Shown piece after piece: positions 12,037 through 24,499 of a stretch of DNA of 64,000 nucleotides. The stretch is taken from contig CM065878.1 in the NCBI GenBank assembly GCA_033439255.1, positions 248,001 through 312,000 of the forward strand. The letters run 5' to 3'. Source of the stretch: Hericium rajendrae. Its lineage: Eukaryota > Basidiomycota > Agaricomycetes > Russulales > Hericiaceae. Positions within the stretch are counted from its first letter, which is position 1. The number at the start of each line of letters is the position of its first letter. A model generated the notes under the pieces. The model worked only from the letters and a program-made list of their open reading frames with translations. It was not told the origin of the DNA and ran no database searches. The translations under genes were made by a program, and so were the position numbers.

Positions 12037-12946
12037 TACTCCCCATGCCAAACCACTATGCACACTCGCACCTCCGGCGGGCATCGATTCAGTTCCACTT
12101 CGCATGTCTCGCGTCACGTCTCTATCAGATTCTCTTCTAGACCGCATCGTCACCCCATACAATCCGGATGCTTTCGAATTTCTCCTATCGTATTTTGGTC
12201 TCCAAAATCAATATCCACATCTCGTTCATAGTCTTTGTAATGGCTTCTCCATTGGTGTCCCTGGCTCAATTCTTGCTGACTCAATTATTCCTCCCTATCG
12301 CCCATCCGAGCACGACGCCGCCATCGACGAGTACCTGGCAGACGAAGTAAAAGAGTCGCGCATGAGTGGTCCATTCTCGCGCGATGAGATGGAGGCTATT
12401 TGCGGAGGCGTCTTCGCGGCTTGTCCTGTCCATGTGGTCATCATGGTGGATGAGAACGGTCAGGTGAAGCGCTGCATTGTATGCAACATCTCACACAAAG
12501 GCGACGCCGGCTACTCCACCAACGACCTCGTCGATTCAGACGACTTTCCCACATGATGGGGTACAGCAGAAAAAATGGCGAAAATTGTGAGTGTACCTTC
12601 CGAGTCTCTGTTGACTCATTTATTATTTAGATATATCTTCATTTATTCTTTCCCCGACTCGCACGCGCATGGTCTCGAGGACCCTCTGCGTGCCTCTCCC
12701 TCCTTTCTCGTCGGGCGTGGATGTATGCATATGCGTACGGAGCCTAGTGTTTCACAAGGGTCATGGCACCATGGCGGGAGGCGTCCCAGTCACGGAAAAA
12801 TATTATGTCCAGCAAATTGCCGGAGTCGCATTGCAATAACTCCAGCAACTGGCAACTAGCCAGTTGCTGGACAAATTATATTTCCCTCTCACAAAGCAGC
12901 ACCGGGAGGTGCCGCGAAAACATACTATATTCCAGAAAAAACATAT

Positions 12947-12972
12947 CGGCTGAGATCATAAGGATCTTGGCT
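12947..12972. other. Family B small hairpin, B1 copy
   Basis: GGCTGAGATC ATAAG GATCTTGGCT: a 9-10 bp stem with a five-base loop, preceded by an A-rich AAAAAACATAT. Same place in B2 (38055-38077) and B3 (32300-32322). Confidence 0.6.
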
Positions 12973-13039
12973 GCAATCGCTAACCACCGCCGCGCGCTCG
13001 TCGCCCTCGGCTACGCTGCCGCACCCACTGGCACCCGCG

Positions 13040-13190
13040 GTCACTGCGCGCTTACCGCATCCCGCCGTGCTCGCTGCCGGCACTTACCGCGTCCCGCCGT
13101 GCTCGCTGCCGGTGCTTACCGCGTCCTGCCATGCTCGCTGCCGGTGCTTACCGCGTCCTGCCGTGCTCGCTGCCGGCGCTTACCGCTGCG
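13040..13190 (+). repeat. Minisatellite of B1, unit about 32 bp
   Basis: About four and a half units of GCTTACCGCGTCCTGCC followed by GTGCTCGCTGCCGGT, with C/T and G/A variation. It starts directly downstream of the small hairpin. Confidence 0.8.
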
Positions 13191-16100
13191 CGCCCGCCCC
13201 CGTGCACGCTTTTGCTCCCCGCGCTACGCGCGGTGCGCCTGCCACTCTCCGCCCACGCTACGCGCATGCCGCTGTGCATCCGTGCTCTTGGTCACATTCG
13301 GGACCGCCGCTCCGCGTGCGCCCCCGGCCTGCTGCTCCCCACCTACTGCGGGACCACCGCCCCGTGCATGCGGCCGGCCTGCTGCTCCCCGTGCGCGCTC
13401 CCCGCCCGTTGCGGGACCACCGCTCCCTGCCCGCCCGCGGCCTGCTGCTCCCATCCGCGCTCTCTGAGCGGACACGCGTCGCGCTCGGTCCCTTGCCACA
13501 GCTATACCCCCGTCGCATGCTCGCTGCAGAGCACATAAGCAGGGGCTCGGTGTGGAGCATGCATGCGCGCGGCTTGCGGGACATGGGCGTGGGTGGACGG
13601 GCATGCAAGGGGGATGTGACAGTGCGACACGGGCTCGGGCAGCTGTCGCGCGGGGTGTCGAGCATGCACGCGGGCTGTTGACCGTGCACACATGCAAGCT
13701 GTCTTGATTCACGCATGATGGTGTCAGAGCAGCCTCGAGGGCCACTGGTCGGCGGCGTACTGGCGTGCATGCAGCATGCCAGCACACGCAGGACGGGGCC
13801 AGAGATGCGAAGGCAGCAGGCAGGCGGGCATCCAGACAGGCGGCGGAGACGTGGGGGTTGGTGGGCGCGAACGCCTGCCATTGATGGTGATGGCAAGGCT
13901 CCGGATGCGCACGCATGCACGCAGTTGCTGGCGTATGCATGGCGGTGCGGGGGTCGACGCTGGGGTTTGCGCTGCGAACGCGCTTCCAACGTGCAGCGCA
14001 TTGGCATAGGGGCGTGGGTGCAGCGCCGCATCCGAGCGCGAGCGCGCAGGTGATGTCGAACGTGTGCTTGCGAGCGCGAGGGGAGGGGGATGTGCGGACG
14101 GGGGCGGGTGTCGTTCTGGCTGCGTGTGGCGCCACGTCAGCGCATTTGCGGGCTGAAATAGAAGATTTTGTCAGTAAACTACATAGATACAAGAATGAGA
14201 ACAAAGAACTCACGAGTTAGTGGGCTATTGAGCCCTACAGCGTCCCCGCTTGATGCAGGGAGGAGGAAGAGGAGATGCTCAGCCGCGAGCCTTGTGGCAC
14301 GGTTCGGCAATTGCCGAACGTGTCACCGAGATTCGTCGAAGACAACATTCCAGCCCCAATAAATTGTATTAAAGTCTACAAATATTGCAGTACATGTAGA
14401 TAGCGCTAATAAAACTAATTTCCAAGTTTTGTATGAAGTGAATGAAGTGCTGGAGAGCTATTCCCCAGACACAGATAAGCACGTACCCAAATGTATGGCA
14501 CTTGTCAATAATGTTCAACGCGTCGAGCTCGAATCGAGGTCTCGGGCACGCCGGACATCGGATTCGAGTTGCGATAGTGTAGCACTCCTTCCTCTGCCTC
14601 TATATCGGTATACTGTAGTAAATTGGGGAGTAAACTCTTAATGTAATGTGACTTTATTGTATTTTTGGCGTCTTCAGATCATTTGGATCTGGCTAAAGTT
14701 TATGTTTTTGGCTGGATCTCTGTGCGATATGAGCTGTATTTCGGGTCTCAAGCCCAGAAACCAGAATGAAAAAAATTGAAACTTCGTATATACATGACTA
14801 GCAGTACTAAAAACTAGTTCGCATAACTCAATGAGTCAAATCCTACGTGGTGAAACATGTAGGCCGAACAATGTGGCATTGGGTTACAGTAGGGTTAGTC
14901 TATTTTTGCTATTCTGGCTGTAATATTGCTTAAAACGCCCTTAAACTTAGCAAATGAATCGTATTCTATCGTACATACATACTCGTGGCACCATTACTAT
15001 CTAAACGCCTCCAGAACGTGTGTCCCAACGTTCCTCTTGTCGAGAGTCGGGCAGCTCGGGCAGCTCGGGCAATTTCGGCTATCTCCGAGCCGTGCCACAG
15101 CACGTACACGGCTCGTGCTACGGCCTGTCCCTTTGCACCCATACCCTCCTCCTCACCCTCCCTCCTCTTCGCGCACACGCGTTGCTACGCACTCTTCGCG
15201 CGCCTTGTCTCGCTGGCCGCGCGCCCTCCCCATTTCCCAACCCTCTCGCGCATCCGGGGTGCCATTCACGCCCCTCGACCACGCCTCGGCCCCCCAGCAA
15301 GCCCCGGCAGCCATCCGCACGTGTGTGCAGGCCTCCGCACATGCACGGACACGTACCAGATGCACACGGACGCACGCGAGACCCGCGGCGGCAGGCATGC
15401 ACGGTATAGCGTGTCCAGCACCCGGCCGGGCCATCCAGCACCCCGGGGCCTCGCTCAACACCGGCACCGGAGTCTCAGCACGCGCGCGAGACACGCAGCA
15501 CCTATGCGGGATGCCCGGAGATCCACGTGCGATGCCCCAGCAATGGCCTGCGTGCCCCAGCAACGGCGCAGACCTCCCAGCAACGGCGCAGGCACCCCAA
15601 CAATGGCGCATGGCTCCCAGCACCGTGCTGCATACCGAGCACCCACACCGCACGCCAGCACCCACGCCGAACGCCCAGCACCCCCGCGCACTACCCCTAC
15701 AACGGCGCACGTGCCCAGCGACGGCGCGCGTGTACCTGAGCTCGCCCCCCGCGCCCGCAGTGTACCCTCGCGTCGCAGCAGCGATGACATCGGCAACGCC
15801 AACGGCGTTGATGACATGCACCGCAGCATTGCGTGCGCAGGATCAAACGATGGCGGCGACGAGTGGCGGTGGGAGGCGGGCGCGTGTGTAGCCGAGGCGG
15901 GGGCGGGAGGCGGGCAGCGCGCTCATTCGCGTAGCCGAGGTCGGGGCGCTGTGCATAGCTGAGGTGGGAGGTGGTGCCGAGCAGGGGCGGAACGGTGCCG
16001 AGGTGGGGCGGGCACGGTTCCGAGCCGATCTGATGTAGTAAGCACGCGATAGGAGTAGTGTACGGCCCGGTAAGCGGCCCCGAGTGACATTATAGTACGG

Positions 16101-18203
16101 GTGCATAATAATGAGCATGGTAAGTTGCTGGCCAGCAAGTTGCTGGGTGTATTGGAATGCACTCCCGGCAATTTGCTGGTCGACAAAATTATCCAAGGGC
16201 TGGTACTGGTGATGGCGGTCCATTGATGCCTTCGAGCGCGGATGTGCACGTTGCACACGGAGCTCCGTGTTCCTCCCGAGTGCCAATGCGTATTCATACG
16301 CAGAGCTCGATGATACTCGAGCGTGGATGTGCATGGCGCATGGAGCTCCAAAGGAGCGGGCTCGCTGAGCGCCGTTGCCTCCTGGCACTTGACACCTCAT
16401 TGAGCTTCGTTGATGGTGTCCGATCTGCTCAGATGTGAGAGCGTGTCGCACTTCATTGTGATCGTCGTGTTGGTCGCTATTTCTCCTCGAATTCTCGCTT
16501 GCGTACCCACGGGGTTCTTCCCATGGCAGTACGCTGATGCACATATATTCAGATCATGAGTGCGCCTGTCGGCGCTCAGGTGGCCACACTTGATATCGAA
16601 AAGGCGTACCGCACCATTCCGATCAAGCCAGAGGACAAGAAGTTCCTCATGGTCGCACATCGGAATAGTTTCTGGCTTGATCATGATGCACCTTTCGGTT
16701 TTGCGACCACCTCAGGTCTCCAGGGGGAGGTGGCCGACGCTACCATGGACATTTGGACGAATGTCGGCGTCGGACCTTCTGAAAAATGGATGGACGACGT
16801 CACTATCTTCCATTTCCCTATCTCGTCGCAGTTCGACTTGTTGAGCATTCTGATTCACACTTACATCAGAAAAATCAGTTTTCTACATAGCTTCCAGCCA
16901 ATGATATGGCTCCTATGATAGTTCTATGCACTCTATGTATTTTGGCAGCACAGCTTTATAGCTCTATAAGACCTATCATAGGTTCTATAGCTGTTGGTGG
17001 TGGGTATATAGAGCTATGTAGTTTTGAGTGACAGCTATGCTAGCTATATAACATTATAGGGTTGCTATCAATGCTATGATTCCTATCATACCATACCTAG
17101 AACCCCAAAATATACTAAGGCAAGAGCACCTTAAGCCAATTGTCTAGGTTGAAAATATATTTAAATTATGGGCTCAGGAGTAATAAACAACAGCTAATTC
17201 TACTATATTAAAAGTAAATAAGTAATTAGGGCCAATGCGGGCATGCATCCATGGCGCAGGAGGCCGTCATGGGCCCGGGGCCCATACACGAGAGTGCGTG
17301 CACTGGCCGACGCGCGTGACACGAGGCGCACACACACGAGGCGCGGCAGGCCTGCGCGCGCGAGACGGGAGGGCCGTGCGCGAGGCACAACGGGGCGTGC
17401 ACGAGGCGCTGGGTGGCAGCGGGCCCGTGCGCGATGCGGCAGACATGCGCGCAGGAGGTGCGGGGCCCGTACGCCAGGCGGCGGGCTTGTACGCGAGGCG
17501 TGGGGCCCGTGCGCGAGATCTTGGGCCACCGCGGGCTCATGTGCGATGCGTCATGCCTGCGTGCAGGAGACGCAAGGCGCGCAGGGTGCGTGGGCGAAGC
17601 ATTGAGGGCGGCAGGCCCGTGCGCGAAGCACTGGGTTGCCACGGGCTCGTGCATGAGGCGGCAGCCTGCACGCGAGGCGCAGGGTCTGTGCGCGAGACGC
17701 CGAGGGCGTGCATGAGGCATCGAGGGCGTGCGTGAGGCGTCGAGGGTGGCAGGTCCGTGCGCAAAGCGTCGGGCGGCCACGGGCCCGTGTGCGAGGCACT
17801 AGACTGCCGCGGGTTCTTGTGTGACGCGGTAACCTGCACGCAGAAAGCGCGAGGCGCGTGGAGGGGCGTGGGCGAGGGTCGAGGGCGGCGGGGCCGGGCA
17901 CGAAACGTCGGGCTACCGCGAGCCCGTGCGCAATGCGGCAGGCATGCACGCGAGGCGCGATGGCGTAGACGTCGCGAGGACGGACAGGGCCCCACGCGAC
18001 GTGCGTGCGCTGGCATGCCCGTCCCGGGTCGTGGACGACCGTGCGCACTCCGCTGATCATGGTCGTTGGAGGCGACGCGCTGGGCGCTAGCGACGTGGCG
18101 GCGAGGCGGCGTGGCGGCGAGGTCGGCGGAGGGCAGGGTGTTGCGGGATAGGCGGCAGTCGGAGGCGAGAGGGGATGAGGGCGCGGGAGGACGAAAGAAG
18201 TCA

Positions 18204-18234
18204 AGAGTATCGCTCGTCGAACGAGCGATACTCT
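18204..18234. other. Family A hairpin, A2 copy
   Basis: AGAGTATCGCTCGT CGA ACGAGCGATACTCT: 14-bp perfect stem with a three-base loop. Confidence 0.8.
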
Positions 18235-18661
18235 CTAGATTAGTACAAATAGATGAATTGAGACTTTTTTTACTTACCTTTGAGGCCCTCGGCATCTGAC
18301 TATCCTCCTCCGGTGTTCGATCCGATGGGAGCGAGAAGAGGGATGGCGAACGGGCGAGACAGGGGAGTGAGGGTGGTAGGGACAAGACTGACTTCGACGC
18401 GCGTTCGGTGCTTACAGCCACCGAACGAGCGAAGCTACGTTGTTCGAGCTTTAACAAACCAAGTAAAATCGTAACAATTCAGAGAAAAAGAATACTATGA
18501 TAGATCATACAGTAAACCAGAATTAATGAGGATTCTAAGTATCTACTGCACCGTGAATTGCTGAGCAGCAGCATCAACATAATAAAGTCTAGCGCCCAGT
18601 CTCTGACGCGACGCTCGGCAAGCGCCCAGCAACCACAAATCCCGGCTCCGCCCGGGATTCG

Positions 18662-18669
18662 TATATAAG
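18662..18669 (+). promoter_or_regulatory. TATA box of A2
   Basis: TATATAAG within GGATTCGTATATAAGGCTCG, followed ~30-40 bp on by a pyrimidine-rich TTGCCTCTTGCTCTTTAA likely to hold the transcription start. Shared by A3, A4 and A6. Confidence 0.65.
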
Positions 18670-18789
18670 GCTCGCGCGACGCGCGTTGCCTCTTGCTCTT
18701 TAACTCCCACTGTCTCTTGCCACGTCGACGCCTTCGTCGACATGCTTTGCTTGCTCGTCATCATTCTTTACTTTGCTCGTTGTCTTTAA

Positions 18790-18940
18790 GGTAACCTTTC
18801 ATTGTTTTTTCTTATTGCTCATACTAATACTAATATCTTTTAAGTTGTCTTTCAGATTTCGCTTTTTGTTACTTTGGTAAGTTTTCATGTGTTATCTTTA
18901 TCTTTCAAGACTAATGTTTTTTTTTACCTTTGATTACTTA
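18790..18940 (+). other. Mini-intron/micro-exon chain of A2
   Basis: GTAACC...CTAAT...CTTTCAG then ATTTCGCTTTTTGTTACTTTG then GTAAGT. Intron-like units of about 55 nt with donor, branch and acceptor motifs flank a ~21-nt exon. Corresponding chains lie at 22250-22420, 26668-26850, 37260-37400 (minus), 50776-51060, 56870-57130 and 59957-60115. Confidence 0.6.
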
Positions 18941-20450
18941 TCTTATCTTATCTTATCTTGTACTACTTATCTTATCTTGTACTACTTATCTTATCTTATC
19001 TTATTTCTTACTTTCTTACTTTCTTACTTATGTTTTTGCTTTTTAATTAGTAGTAGTTTTCATGATATCAATATACTCTTAATGCATTGAAATAGTTTAT
19101 ACTTGTGTGATCATATGTTACTAATTCTGATATGACTGTAAAAAATATTCATAGTTTCAACAGATTTTATTGCTTTAATATGATATTGAATATAGAATAT
19201 GTAAGACACATATTAAATGTAAGATATATGAGACACATACTGAATGTAGAATATATAAGACACATAAGCCTTATAGCTTTAATAGACACTTATAGCTTTC
19301 ATAGCTAGCTAGACTATCATAGCTACATAGTTAGCTATTATAGCTATCATAGCACTTCATAGCATCACCCTTTAGCTTCATAGCACTACATAGCATTCCC
19401 CTTTAGCTATGCTGGCTATAGAGAAAAGGGCAGTGCTATGGAACTATGAAATCTATATAGACTTTATAGAGCTATGTACCACTTACACATTTATCTGATG
19501 TATGCATATGACCGCGAGGGCGCAAAATCTTTGATTGCTGTGCTGCAGGTTCCGTGGCACCCCTCGAAGGGTCAGGAGTTCGACGACATTGTGTTATACG
19601 TTGGTTTCTCCTGGAATATTCCTGTGAAAACTGTGCAGATTGCTGATCATAAACTCACGTGTCTTATCCAGAAAATTGACATATTCATTACTTCCTTCGA
19701 ACGCCGTCCTGTTCCCTTAAAGGAGGTTCAATGCATCAACAGCTTGCTGAACCACGCCGCATTCGTGTATCCCCACGGACGCGCTTATCTCACTTCCCTT
19801 GCATCCTTTATCACCGAATTCGAACACATGTCGACCAATCGTGCACTTCAACGCTATGCCAAGTCATCGATGTGGTCCGACCTGCGATGATGGCTCAACG
19901 AACTGCACCTGGGTCCTCGCGTTCGTTTGTTGGCCCCCCCTGGCCCGTGCTCCGCTCTTGACATTTGGGTCGATGCGTCCACTGACTGGGGTGTCGGCAT
20001 CGTTATCGACTCGTGTTGTACTGGCTGGTGCTGGCTTCCGGGCTGGAACACATCACGTAGTGGCAATATTGGATGGGGCGAGGCTATCACCATAGAGCTC
20101 GCTGTTCTACAAGTCGAACGCACGGGTGTCCACAACGCCTCTATTCTCATTCATAGCGACAACCAAGGCGTGATTGGTGCATTCCAGCGTGGCCGCAGCC
20201 AGAACTGGTTGGTAAACCAATGCATCCGCCAGACCGTCCTGCTTTGCACAGATCGCAATCTCTCTATCAGTTTTTCTTATGTCGAGTCTGCAGTGAATTT
20301 GGCGGACCCTGTCTCGTGCGGAGAACAGGTCTTCTCTTTCACGCCGCTCGACGATGTCGTGCCTCTGCCGGAGGCTTTACAGTCTTTCCTTGTCCATGTC
20401 CAGTGCGTTGCGCATGACTTCGAGGCAGTCCGTTGTCGGTTTGCTGAATA

Positions 20451-21746
20451 TTGACTGTTTTAGGTAATCACACCACAATGTCGTCCGCTATTGCAGACGC
20501 GGTCGCAGATGTAGTGATATCTGCAGAAAGTCGTTCAGGCGGCACTCTCATATCGCTTCCACGCACATCTGGCGATCGAACGATTCGGGCTCGGAAGCCC
20601 AAAGTCGGTAACTCATATGACCCATCCGAATTCCGTCCGCATGTCTCCGCTCGTGACCGTATTCTTCTCTGGACGTCGCCTTATGGACTCTTGCATGGTG
20701 GAGAAGCTCGTGCTCTCCTTTCATCACCTGCTTTCGACCGCCTTCAGTATGTCAAATTATCTTCGGTCGAACCTGCTACGCGCGCTGTCTATGGTGCAGG
20801 ATTATTACGTTTTACTCAGTATTGTGACGCTTTCAACATTCCGGAGTCTCTTCGTGTCCCAGCGTCGGACACACTTCTTGCAGGATTCGTCGCTGCAGGT
20901 GCGGGCAAGGTCGGGTCAGCACAGCAGTGGATAAGCGGGCTAGAACTATGGCACAAGATGCAGGGTGCCCCTTGGCATGGTGGCGCGGAACTCAAAGCAG
21001 CTCTGGCGGGAGTCAAGAAGTTGGTGCCTAGCTCGTCTCGTCGTCCTCAACGTCCGCCGGTCACTCACGTGCATATGAGGGCACTGCTCAATGGGCTTAA
21101 TTTCTCCAACTCTTTAGATGCTGCCATCTGGGCAACTGCTGCGGTCGCTTTCTGGTCTTGCTGTCGCCTAGGCGAGCTACTCGTTGTCTCCGAGTCCGTT
21201 TTTGACCCTTCTCGACATGTCTCTCGTTCATCTCCCCTTACGTTCGGCAGATCTCGCAATCACACGTGCTATGCCACGTTACACATTCCCTTCTCGAAGA
21301 CTACGAGCACGGCGGGTGCTGATATCTCTATCACGGACATCTCGGGTTGCCTTTCACCTTTATTTGCCTTGGAGTTTCATTTACGTGTCAACAGTACTGT
21401 TCCATCCTCCGCTCCTTTGTTCTCGTTCATTCAAGATGACTCGTGGCTTCTGTTGACGAAGGACACTTTCATGCAGCGTTGCAATGTCATTTGGAAATGG
21501 GCAGGCTTGGAGGGTATCTCTGGGGGACATAGCTTCAGGATTGGAGGGGCTACGGAGTTGCTTCTGATGGGAGTTCCACCAGATGTGGTAGCTAAGCAGG
21601 GCAGATGGTTGTCGGATGCCTTCTTACTTTACTGGTGTAAGATCCAGGATATTCTCCCTTTCTTTATTTTGAAGTCCTTTTCAGGTCGGGATCCAAGTAG
21701 CTTACATTCGATCATGGACGATTTTCAGCACAGTTTGGACTCTTAA
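20451..21746 (+). pseudogene. Tyrosine recombinase of the DIRS-like element
   Basis: About 430 residues. The recombinase signature is visible: Arg in CCRLGELL, the box HSFRIGG (H-x-x-R), a GRW turn and a candidate nucleophile Tyr in LLYWCKIQ. In DIRS-type elements this enzyme integrates a circular DNA copy in place of a DDE integrase. Its start overlaps the RNase H end by a few bases, suggesting coupled translation. Belongs to a fossil element. Confidence 0.88.
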
Positions 21747-22699
21747 TCAAATGTCACTGTTTGTTTTCTCATTCTCGAGAGCTTGCTCTGGTGTGGGGTG
21801 GCTCGGGGGTCAGGGGTCTTTAGACCCCGAGGGTTAGTGAGCTGCACTCTAGGTGGGGCCTCAGTGCCTAAGACCTGGAGAAGGTGTACGGCATTTGCCG
21901 GGCTCTCCCTGCCTTGCAGGCAGCTCGAGTTTTCGGGACAGCAGCAGGTCACGCCTTCGGCGCGCGACCATTGATGCACGACGCGCTCATCACATGGGTC
22001 ACGTGCCCTCATCACGTGCCCCCTCTGCTGCTCCCCAAAACTCCCCTCCCCACCTCACGAACTAGCAATCAGCATTGAGTCCATCATAGGATTAATCTGA
22101 TTTCTAGTTGGTCTCACTCGGGTACTCTCTCCGCCTTTGCGAATGGAGTTTTCGGTCAATTAGCTAGCCTACCACTATCATCTCCCGTTTTTTGTCACTC
22201 GCTCCTCTCCTGCTCCAATATTCTTATGTTCGATAAGTTGCTCTGTTATTTTCCTATCCATTAACCCTGACATTTTTTTGTAGACTCTATATTTTCGCTT
22301 TTTCCTTTCTTGGGTATGTCTTATGTTCTTATATGTATATCTCTCTTTTGTCTTGTACTAATTTATTAACTTATGTTTAGATCATATTTTCGCTTTTTCT
22401 TATCTTTGAGATAGCTCTTATCTTATCTTAGCTTGTGTTTTATCTTATCTTTTGTATCTTATCTTATCTTTTAACATAAGTTGATTATAAGTTACTACCT
22501 GTTGTAGTGTATTGTAGTTTTGTATTGATGTGTTACAATGAGATATTGTTATATAATATAGTTCTTTTAGATTTTCGATGTTTTAGATGCTTCAGATAAA
22601 ATAAGACAGATTTATGATATATTTATATCTTCTAATACATCTATAGTACTTTTGAGTGATATATTTGACAGAGATGACATAGAGTAGATAAAAATCTGA

Positions 22700-22982
22700 A
22701 TAGCTAGATATAATATGAGAGTAAAGATATATTATATAGCTAACATAGCTCTTATAGCTATTCTATCTTATAGTAGCTATAGTAGCTATGATAGCTTATG
22801 CTCTATACTATGATAGCTATAATAGCTATGATAGCTACTGCCTTGTACTATGATAGCTATGTAGCCCTATATAGATTACCTTGCTACTATGAGATGGCTA
22901 TGAAGAAAAGGGGACTGCTATGGCCCTATTAGAACTATGTAGACTACATAGTGCAATATACCTCTGGTATTTTTCTCAGATG
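22700..22982. repeat. Subterminal repeat array, right arm of A1
   Basis: Many copies of the near-palindrome AGCTATGATAGCT and variants in 280 bp ending at the TIR. Every family A arm has such an array (also 16920-17060, 19290-19470, 24540-24660, 27120-27330, 30470-30680, 36720-36910, 42880-43060, 48530-48700, 52330-52450, 56640-56830, 57340-57560, 57930-58130, 60400-60590). In CACTA elements such subterminal repeats bind the transposase. Confidence 0.7.
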
Positions 22983-24499
22983 AGGAAGAGAGGGTTTCTA
23001 TGTTCAATTTGAGATTGGAATATGCTTGCAGCTTCCAAAAAGACATTCATGCGTGCCTCAGCCTGTTCAACAAGCTATAATAGCTCATGAGAGATTATAC
23101 TTCTTGCAAAAATCAAGACAAACATACCTCATCTATATCTTGCTCTCCTTCAGCCTCATGATAGCTCTGTGTCTCAGATGGTGGATTACTGTATGTATTC
23201 AAGTCAGGAATTAGCATATCATCCACTTCAGCCACAGAGCTGCAACGACTTCGGCGATCCAAGATGTCAGGAATTTGCTCTGGAATGAGATCTGCCCAAT
23301 GAGCTGGATCTTCCAAAACACCTATATCACCAAGCCAGACATGATCATCACCATCTGTGATAGAGCCATCTAGAATAAGATCTTCATCCTGGCCAACTTG
23401 CTGTATTGTTCCATTGCTAAGAAGATCATGTCAATAAAGTGGAATGGTACGGCGTCGAGTGATTTGTTTGAAAAATGAACTGGGAACTTGACCAACAATG
23501 CTGACTAGATGTTTGCAAAGATGGAAGGAATGGTACTTTTGAGCACCACAATTGCATGACCAGATTTCAACCTTGACTAGGTATGGATGATCATTGACAG
23601 AGATAGCAGCTAACTTTTTCCAGGCCTTCTTGAAATAATTTTGGGCACTTGTAGCAGCCTTGGATCGACCTGCACGATGTGAATCTTCCAAAGCACCTGC
23701 ACGTTGCATATATGCAGGTGTAACCTTGGTACAAAGAATCCAGACAAGATGGTCAAGACGAGGTCAAAGAAGATGATGGAGATGATCATGCTTGAGCTGC
23801 TTCCAAAAATTCTCAACATTCATAGTTGTACGAAGTCGAGAGAGATAGTGAGAGGTGGAATGTGCCCAAAGTGGCCATTGCTTTGGACAGTACCACTATG
23901 TCCACATATAACCCCAGACTTCTCGAAGACCACGTGCCTTGCAGAACTGATACATATCATGAACTGCCTTTGATCGTATCTGCTCCTTTGATGTTCGAGT
24001 AGTTTCAAGTCGTTCATAGAATATAGGATGCTGACAAAAATGCTTGGTGAATAGATGAAGAAGCTGACGACGATGAGGAGCAGGGCAAAAGACATAATCT
24101 TGATCCTTGAACAATATTTCATCCTGTTCAAAAATCCAGTCTGGTGCATCTTCTTGATCAGTTTCCTCTTCAAGATGTTCTGCATCACAGAGATTATCCA
24201 CCTCTGCTAAAAGATCACCAATCTCATCATCTTTAGCAAAGGAATCAGAGGGAGTCTCAGTATTTTCCATGTCTTCAATTGTAGGGCCACTAGAGGTATC
24301 GTCCAGTTGAACTTCAGCATTATCAGCAGTGTTCAGATTTGATATAGCAGAAGATGAGGGTCGAGGAGGAATTCGAATAGTGAGACGAGTACTTTGAGTT
24401 GTATGAGGCCTTGGAATTGTTTGATCTATGCCACCCAGATGAATAGTTAGACGTGGAATGGCACGAGAAGCAGTATAAAGTGAAGTAGCCTAAAAAGTT
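22983..24499 (-). pseudogene. MULE2 transposase, C-terminal half with SWIM zinc finger
   Basis: Encodes the region after the DDE core: an acidic linker, KAVHDMYQFCKARGLREVWG, a coiled region, and the SWIM finger CNCGAQKYHSFHLCKHLV (near 23520-23580), then ITRRRTIPLY and a Ser/Asp-rich tail. SWIM fingers are typical of MULE transposases and bind DNA or protein. Two TGA codons replace Arg at 23431-23433 and 23764-23766. A short intron near 23050-23125 (GTATGTTTG...AG) precedes the tail. Bounded on the right by A3 and on the left by A1. Confidence 0.85.

Larger units (their letters stand above)
12783..16206 (+). mobile_element. B1: family B element inside the DIRS-like element
   Basis: TIRs of about 90 bp: left from GTCCCAGTCACGGAA, right ending at GCTGGTAC. 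Both carry CCAGCAAATTGCCGG and AACTTGCTGG-type phrases in inverted order. Inside: small hairpin (12947-12972), a 32-bp minisatellite (13040-13190), GC arm 1, AT-rich centre (14150-15000) with TTCGGCAATTGCCGAA (14304-14319), GC arm 2. Similarity to B2 hints that the true ends lie ~25 bp further out. Very CpG-rich. The long frames inside are GC artefacts. Confidence 0.7.
16864..19500 (+). mobile_element. A2: complete-looking family A element in the DIRS-like element
   Basis: Ends CATCAGAAAAATC (16864) and TTATCTGATG (19500), TA on both sides. At 2,637 bp it shows the standard plan: left arm, GC core (17230-18190), hairpin 18204-18234, TTCGGTGCTTACAGCCACCGAA stem (18405-18427), TATA 18662, mini-introns (18790-18940), a TATCT/TTATC microsatellite (18945-19010), right arm with TAGCTATCATAGC repeats (19300-19440). 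It encodes no transposase, so it must be non-autonomous. Confidence 0.82.
12040..20454 (+). pseudogene. Reverse transcriptase and RNase H region of the DIRS-like element, interrupted
   Basis: RT palm motifs are visible: QVATLDIEKAYRTIPI (near 16590) and the catalytic box WMDDV (near 16790), with WMDD in place of the usual YxDD. RNase H follows with DIWVDASTDWGVG (near 19960), a Glu in AITIELAVLQ and SDNQGVIGAF (near 20155). B1 (12783-16206) and A2 (16864-19500) divide it; A2 carries a TA target duplication. Fossil. Confidence 0.85.
10086..22160 (+). mobile_element. DIRS-like (Ngaro-type) tyrosine-recombinase retroelement, fossil, split by B1 and A2
   Basis: Order on the plus strand: a gag-like gene with a CCHC zinc knuckle, reverse transcriptase, RNase H, then a tyrosine recombinase, as in DIRS/Ngaro elements of basidiomycetes. 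It lies in the promoter region of A1: family A sequence stops near 10085 and resumes near 22160. B1 lies in a probable intron of the polymerase gene and A2 in the RT region. Outside those two insertions it looks fairly well preserved and CpG-rich, so it is one of the younger residents. As it stands it is broken by at least two insertions. Confidence 0.85.
6185..22982 (+). mobile_element. A1: family A element in MULE2, enlarged by a B element and a DIRS-like element
   Basis: Left end CATCTGAGAAA at 6185, right end TTTTCTCAGATG at 22982, with AGG on both sides (3-bp duplication, or 2 bp with one extra base). Order: AT-rich left arm (6185-6500), reversed partial B element (about 6540-8570), GC-rich core, hairpin 9565-9600, TATA 10045, DIRS-like insertion (about 10086-22160), mini-intron chain (22250-22420), right arm with AGCTATGATAGCT repeats (22700-22980). 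Continuity of the MULE2 tail across it supports the pairing of ends. Confidence 0.75.
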